A DNA stretch of 64,000 bases from Acheta domesticus (taxonomy: Eukaryota > Arthropoda > Insecta > Orthoptera > Gryllidae): contig JAHLJT010009355.1 of assembly GCA_031308135.1 (NCBI GenBank), forward strand, positions 4,153,217 through 4,217,216. Reading direction: 5' to 3'. This document shows positions 59,095 to 64,000 of the stretch, in pieces. Under the pieces are notes generated by a model. That model saw nothing but the letters and a program-made list of their open reading frames with translations. It did not search any database and was not told where the DNA came from. Each line of letters opens with the position of its first letter. The first letter of the stretch is position 1. The position numbers and the translations under genes are program-made.

Positions 59095-59545
59095 CTTGCA
59101 ACGGGAGAGATTGCTTATTGCATCAACTGATGTCACTGCAGTCCTTCAGACCGGAAGGTCCTACGACTCCACTCCCGACGGCGGCAGGATTTGCGACACT
59201 GGTTTGTCACTAGGACGAATTCATCGCTCTCTGGAGGAGAATTCTAGCGGCCGGCTGCTCTGATCGGTAGTTTTCCGTGGTTTCCCCGTCCAACACCAGG
59301 CGAATGTCGAGGCATTACCCTAACAAAGAGGCCACGGACCGCGCGCGATCTTTCCTTCTTCTTCCTTGTCCTATCCTCTCGTCTTACACGCACACTTACA
59401 CTAACATGCACGACACCACCACCCACGCCAGGAGAGCGGTTGGGGGCTTAGAGCTTGTCCCGGCTGAGGCGCCCCGGGGACCGCACGGGTGGCCCCTCGC
59501 TGGTGGGAAATATCTGGTTGGGGGAAAATTTCACTAGTCGACTGG
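59095..59545 (-). repeat. RepA dispersed repeat, copy 5
   Basis: tgatgtcactgcagtccttc, cctacgactccactcccgac, agcggccggctgctctgatc and gccacggaccgcgcgcgatc are shared with copy 1 in the same orientation. Confidence 0.8.
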
Positions 59546-60324
59546 AACAACCTACCTGCTGCAGCACTAGCGACTCTTCCCCCTAGTGCGCGTTGCTTCC
59601 GGAATTGCTTGTGATACCAAATATTTCGGTGTGTTACATGTCTTCTTAGTTGCTTAGTTGTACTTTCCTTATATTATGTATTCTGAACTTGTTTTTTGTA
59701 GGTCTTTATATGTTCTGTACAAACCCTGCCACCGAGCGAAAGCTCATTAGCAGGAAATACGAATAATAAATATTCAATATCGCCAGCAACTATATTCAAG
59801 ATTTTCGTTGTGGCCGTTGAGGGCTTGCAAGTTGGACATCCCTGATCTACGACATGAAAGTGTACCCATTCTTAGCTCCGCGTCGCGGCGTGGGGGACCG
59901 TGGGGGGGGGGGGCGTGGATCCCAGGACCCCCTGGGAAGGGCTCTGACCAGGGAACCATTGTGCCCGCGCGAGCCTCTTTCTCTTAATTAAACGCAATGT
60001 CCCGCAGTCAGGTTATGATAGGCGGCGCTCGCTCATGAATTGCGCATTTCGCCCCTTGTGGGAAGGGGCTCTGGCGATGCGGTTCTCAGCGCGAGCACTC
60101 CATGCGAACGCAACGGAACGTCCTGAGCTCAAGGGCGGCCTCTATTTATTTATTTATTTATTTATTTGGTCTAAAAAATGCAGTAAAAACTGTATGTGAA
60201 ATATAGGGAGGAGATTATCTGCGCACATTTTTTTGAGGTCCAGAATTTAAAAAACGAGATTAGTAACATTTGAAAAACTAGACATTTTCGTTCTCGAGTT
60301 ATAAAAAACAAAATTCGAATGGTA
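59546..60324. other. Unassigned flank
   Basis: A (TTTA)n run at 60140-60168 and a G run at 59905-59915. ggatcccaggaccccctggg (59917-59936) is a near-palindrome. No gene seen. Confidence 0.35.
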
Positions 60325-60560
60325 AACGAACTTCTGATTTGATTTTTCTGCATTGCTAATAAAATAGTGACTCATCCTCCGTTCTACTCCTATCACTACA
60401 AGCAAAAAGAGTGCTCAACAAAACGTGCGCACAGTGAAGCTACATTTACGTCCAGAAGCAAAACAAGGGGTCATCTCAGCATTTGCTCAATGGATCAGGG
60501 AAACTGGACAAAAACCTGATCGAGATGGGGGTCAATGACCCGGAAGCTGAAGTACATTAC
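60325..60560 (+). repeat. Second copy of the 4630-4860 repeat
   Basis: Shares tctactcctatcactacaagc, tccagaagcaaaacaagggg and ggatcagggaaactg with the first copy, in the same order. Confidence 0.55.
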
Positions 60561-61219
60561 TTGTTACAGGCGTATTAAGCCTTTTTTTAAATTTATACAA
60601 TACTAACTAATTCATTATATACCATTGTTTTGTTAAAATAAACATTAATTTTCTTTTTGACGATTTTTCTTTATACGTCCTCAGCCAGCACGAACAGAAA
60701 ACGGCCGCTATAAGGGCGAAAAGTATTTCAAAATGCATAATCGAATTGGTTATTTTTAAAACTCCACAAGTCAGAAATTGTAACGTTGTGAGAAAACAAG
60801 AAAAACTGAATAACTAAGTACATAGAGAACTCTTCTCTGTTTTTCTTATTCCTGGTGCACAAATTTTTATTGAAAAAGCTACGGAGACATGTAATTTACT
60901 TGTACCAATAGTACTAATAGTCGATGGTCCTATTTAAAAGTTGATGACTTACGAGATTTCAAAAACTTATCAGGAATTTGTTACCTAAACATGTAAATAA
61001 ATACATATTGCGGGTTCAGATTGTAATTTGACACATTTATTACAATAATACGTGAAATTACTAAGTGAATCTACTTCAAATATATTACAGAAAGAGTTGC
61101 TTGAAATATGTGTTTTTACGATAGTACATAGGAATATTTCCTTATTGAATTTCGCTTTTAACAAATCCCAATCTGTCAGTGATATATGTCAAACACACTA
61201 CACACACATACATATAGTC
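60561..61219. other. Unassigned flank
   Basis: AT-rich, no gene or delimited repeat seen. Confidence 0.35.
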
Positions 61220-61912
61220 ATGAAGAGGGTTGGGGCAGAAGTCATGGCAACTATTTTTTTTCTAAAATAAATGTTATTGAAGCGCACAATTGTATTTGTA
61301 GGGTGAGAGAAATACGGCAGTAAGGTGTGTTCACATTCACAGAGGTCTCTGTGAGTGTGTCTATTAGTACAGAAAGCAACGAGAAATCGGTTGTCCAACT
61401 ACCGCTGTGCGAGATGAATGCAACGTGTTTCGAGCAGCGTTCGTTCTTCAAGACAGCCGTTCTCCATGGGAGAAATGCTCGAGAATATCACAAGGAATTG
61501 GTAGAAGTTCTTGAGAATAACGCCATTCCATACCGGACAGTCGCGAGATGGTCACGAGAATTTCTGCGAAGACACGTAGCAACCAGTGACCAGCAACGCA
61601 CGTGGCGACCTGTGAGTGTGCGGACAGACGCGGCATGTGCAGTAATCGAGCACCTGCCGAATTGGGCCTTTAAAAAGGACATATAATGCTTTTGGAATGT
61701 TGTGAACTCGTGTATGCTAAAATGCTTTTGAGCATGAAACCGGTACTGTCATTTCAAATTCTTTAATAAGTATGAGTACGACAATTTTGGTGAGTCGTTA
61801 TATATCCATGCACTTACTTCATACTCTGCCCTTCCATGTGTATATTTTACATTTTCCACCAGTACTCGTATTCTCACAAAAAATGGTCATGACTTGAGCC
61901 CCAACCCTCGTG
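61220..61912 (+). mobile_element. Degraded mariner-like element
   Basis: Left terminus gagggttggggcagaagtca, tggcaactatttttt; right terminus the inverse of gagggttggggctcaagtca, tgaccattttttg. These are matched inverted repeats of about 35 bases in the style of mariner elements. The 693-base element is internally deleted; it holds the N-terminal part of a transposase. Confidence 0.7.
61400..61683 (+). pseudogene. Mariner transposase N-terminal HTH fragment
   Basis: Reads KTAVLHGRNAREYHKELVEV, LENNAIPYRTVARWSREFLR and then DQQRTWRPVSVRTDAACAVI-EHL. This matches the N-terminal helix-turn-helix region and linker of mariner transposases (LPYRTVARW, RTGRP with G changed to W). It stops at 61684 without a catalytic domain. 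Confidence 0.72.
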
Positions 61913-62847
61913 TATTTCTCCATAAGTCAATGACTTATGGAGTTTCAAATCCAACCCAAAACTTTGCAGCGTGCTCACGGCCATTCTGTTCATCTGATTT
62001 ACGGGATTTACACATGGAACGATTCATCTCTCCTGCAGATTCTGTTTTCTCACAAAAAGCGAAAATGCAAAAGTGAGTGTCTAACGGGATTTTAAAAATC
62101 ACTGATTCAATTATAAGTCACGAGGCGTGACATTTCTTGGACATCGCGACCAGATTCCGGGACTTTCTTTCTGAAGCAAAAGGGGGGGAGGTATCGCAAT
62201 ATCGTATGGTGTTCGCATTTTCATTGCTCAAAAGCACGCACTTTTTTATCTGTTTTTAAATAAATCTACTGCTCTCCGTCAAGCACTACTGAAATTGCTT
62301 CAGAAACGTTTGGTTCGAATGTCAAACTGAAACTAATCTATAGAATAAAACGTGAAAATGTAAATATTTTAAAATTCGTTTGTTATCGGTTTCGTTATGA
62401 TTAGGGGCGGATTTAAATGAAATGTTTTTTTTTTTCATTTTAGAAAAAATGCCAGAATACAGAATTAATACAGAAATTAATTTTATGTTATGACAAAAGG
62501 AAATTACCCATTTTCATACGCCAATTTTTTGCTTTTCTCGTCGATTTCGACTAACAAGTCAGTTTTAACCTTTTCGCGTCATTCGATTGCTTCGCTCGCA
62601 AGTTGCAATGTCAGCCGTTGTGAGTATGTAATCCAAGGTCGGAGCCTATCTGCGCCATTGGCGGTACAGCCAATTTCGGGATAACTGAAGACAGAGATTT
62701 TCTGGTACAGAACAGTCTGAACCAAAAGTTTGTAAGCTGAGTTCACTTGAACGAATGGAAAAAGCGTCGATTACATGAGTAACGTATCCAACAGTTTGAT
62801 TTCATCATCCCAACTGGTTTTCACTACATTTTTTACATTTTTATTTC
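61913..62847. other. Unassigned flank
   Basis: AT-rich, no gene supported. Confidence 0.35.
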
Positions 62848-62855
62848 CTTTAAGG

Positions 62856-63134
62856 CTTAAGGGCTTTCCAACTGGCGGCCCGCCGGACTTTTTGTGCGGC
62901 CCGCGACCGAGTTGAAAAATTTTATTATACTAACCAAATACAATTACGCAATACTCTTATTTTTAATTAATAATATATTAATTTTCTCGTAGGTACATTA
63001 ATCATTATGTTGAATAAAAGTCGTTTAGTGTAATTTCAGTAGTGAGGGTAAAAACCATCTAAAATGACAATGCAGCCCGCGGCTTAACAACAATTCCATG
63101 TGGCCCGTAAGCCCTTCTAATTTGGACAGCCCTG
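62856..63134. mobile_element. hAT-like non-autonomous element
   Basis: Left gggctttccaactggcggcc, right inverse of cagggctgtccaaattag with gggcttacgggcc inside. Flanks ctttaagg (62848-62855) and ctttaggg (63135-63142) match at 7 of 8. AT-rich centre, no coding. Confidence 0.6.
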
Positions 63135-63198
63135 CTTTAGGGGCATTTTAAAAGCATTTTAGGGGAATTTTGTTGGTCCTGTTGGGCGATGTTTAGGG

Positions 63199-63470
63199 TC
63201 ATGGAAATCCGCCCCCTAGTTGCGCATTGTCTGTTCCGCGCAAAACGGCCGCGTGGCCGAAAGGCGGCGGTGCAGGCGCTGCCTCCTTGGCATTCCGCGC
63301 GCCCAGAGGAAGTCGCCCCGGGACGTGACGCGCGCCGCGAGCCGAGCGGGCGCCGCCGCTGCAGCGGAACAAAGGCCGAGTGCTACGCGACAAGCGAACC
63401 CAACCCCACGTCCACGCGCTGCAGCGGCCAGTCCTCTCTCGTACCCTACGGCACCCGAACCCGTACAACG
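63199..63470. other. CpG-rich segment
   Basis: GC-rich with overlapping compositional frames on both strands. Possible regulatory island or part of the SINE's flank. No gene supported. Confidence 0.3.
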
Positions 63471-63547
63471 ACCTTTGGGTTCAACGTTATGGTATGAGGA
63501 TGAAACAAAATGGTGATGAGAGGCGGTGAACGGAACAACACATACTC

Positions 63548-63638
63548 CCATGCCCGAGGCGGGACTCGAACCCGCGACCCCTCAGTCCGAGATCACTGCG
63601 GCACTACTGCTTTAGCGATCTCGGTCACGGGGCAGAAC
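63548..63638 (-). mobile_element. tRNA-derived SINE head (degenerate Ser-like tRNA)
   Basis: The minus strand reads gccccgtgaccgagatcgct ... gcgggttcgagtcccgc ctcgggc, with A-box-like and perfect B-box sequence. Acceptor-stem pairing fails at several positions and sequence continues into atgggagtatgtgttgttcc, typical of a SINE body (to about 63410). So it is a SINE rather than a functional tRNA gene. Confidence 0.6.
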
Positions 63639-63640
63639 CA

Positions 63641-64000
63641 CGATGTTTGTATGTACATAAATTTACATTCTAAATTATTTAAATTCTTTTTTTTTCTCTT
63701 CTAATCTAATGCGTGAAGTTTGAAAGCTGCCATGTTACCATTAAATTGATAATTATGAATTTGTATGATAAATATATCAAAATACTTCTAAACATCCTAC
63801 TTTACTAAATGTAGAGTCGAACCGTCCTATTGTAGTGGTAAATTTCTGAGTGTATGTTATAGAAATAATCTTTCTGTCGTATGGATTCCAAACATTTTTT
63901 TCTCAATTACTACAAGGAACAAGATGCACATTCGCCCTTTTATTTGTGTTTATCTTTCACAATTATGTGTTGTTTACAGTAGAAAAACTCCTTTCTGTCA
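63641..64000. other. Unassigned flank
   Basis: AT-rich to the window end; nothing recognised. Confidence 0.4.

Noticed and set aside
63548..63638. Functional tRNA-Ser gene
   Set aside because: Acceptor stem mismatches and a SINE-like body downstream.

Overview
This is a eukaryotic, almost certainly insect, window. It has long AT-rich introns, GT-AG splice sites, no operons, and dense DNA transposons (hAT, piggyBac-like, pogo/Tigger-like, mariner), LINE pieces, tRNA-headed SINEs and a solo LTR. The repeat load points to a large insect genome; I cannot name the species.

One protein-coding gene is well supported. It lies on the minus strand with 15 recognisable coding exons from about 45,584 down to a stop codon at 7,019. 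Splice phases agree at 13 of the 14 junctions between recognised exons (the two next to the shifted exons 12 and 13 agree only if a base change is allowed in each). The exception, exon 4 to exon 5, implies at least one unseen exon. The protein exceeds 1,150 residues. Its N-terminal part is low-complexity, Ala/Gly/Pro/Arg-rich and very GC-rich (exons 1-5). A serine-rich linker and several coiled-coil blocks follow, in exons of ordinary composition, and the last exon encodes a short non-coiled tail. I do not recognise a named family; a cytoskeletal, centrosomal or trafficking coiled-coil scaffold is only a guess. Exons 12 and 13 each carry a one-base frame disruption, from base-call errors or real decay.

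Layout. 1-5 kb: nested hAT elements, a MITE and part of an AT-rich repeat (here R300). 7-24 kb: exons 15 to 6, whose introns hold piggyBac-like, hAT, LTR and LINE insertions. 24-36 kb: GC-rich exons 5 to 2, with repeats packed close to splice sites. 36-45 kb: intron 1 with Tigger-like, SINE, MITE and hAT remnants. 45.4 kb: exon 1. 45.6-64 kb: upstream flank or 5' intron, mostly repeats, with several CpG-rich segments. The one near 56.9 kb has paired CACGTG boxes, tandem GC boxes and a MEF2-type site and is the best promoter candidate.

The rest is a mobile-element landscape. Several elements can be delimited to the base by target-site duplications. One solo LTR can be checked against an unoccupied paralogous site in the same window. 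An unclassified repeat of about 400-550 bp occurs five times. I found no rRNA, no convincing functional tRNA, no CRISPR and nothing prokaryotic.
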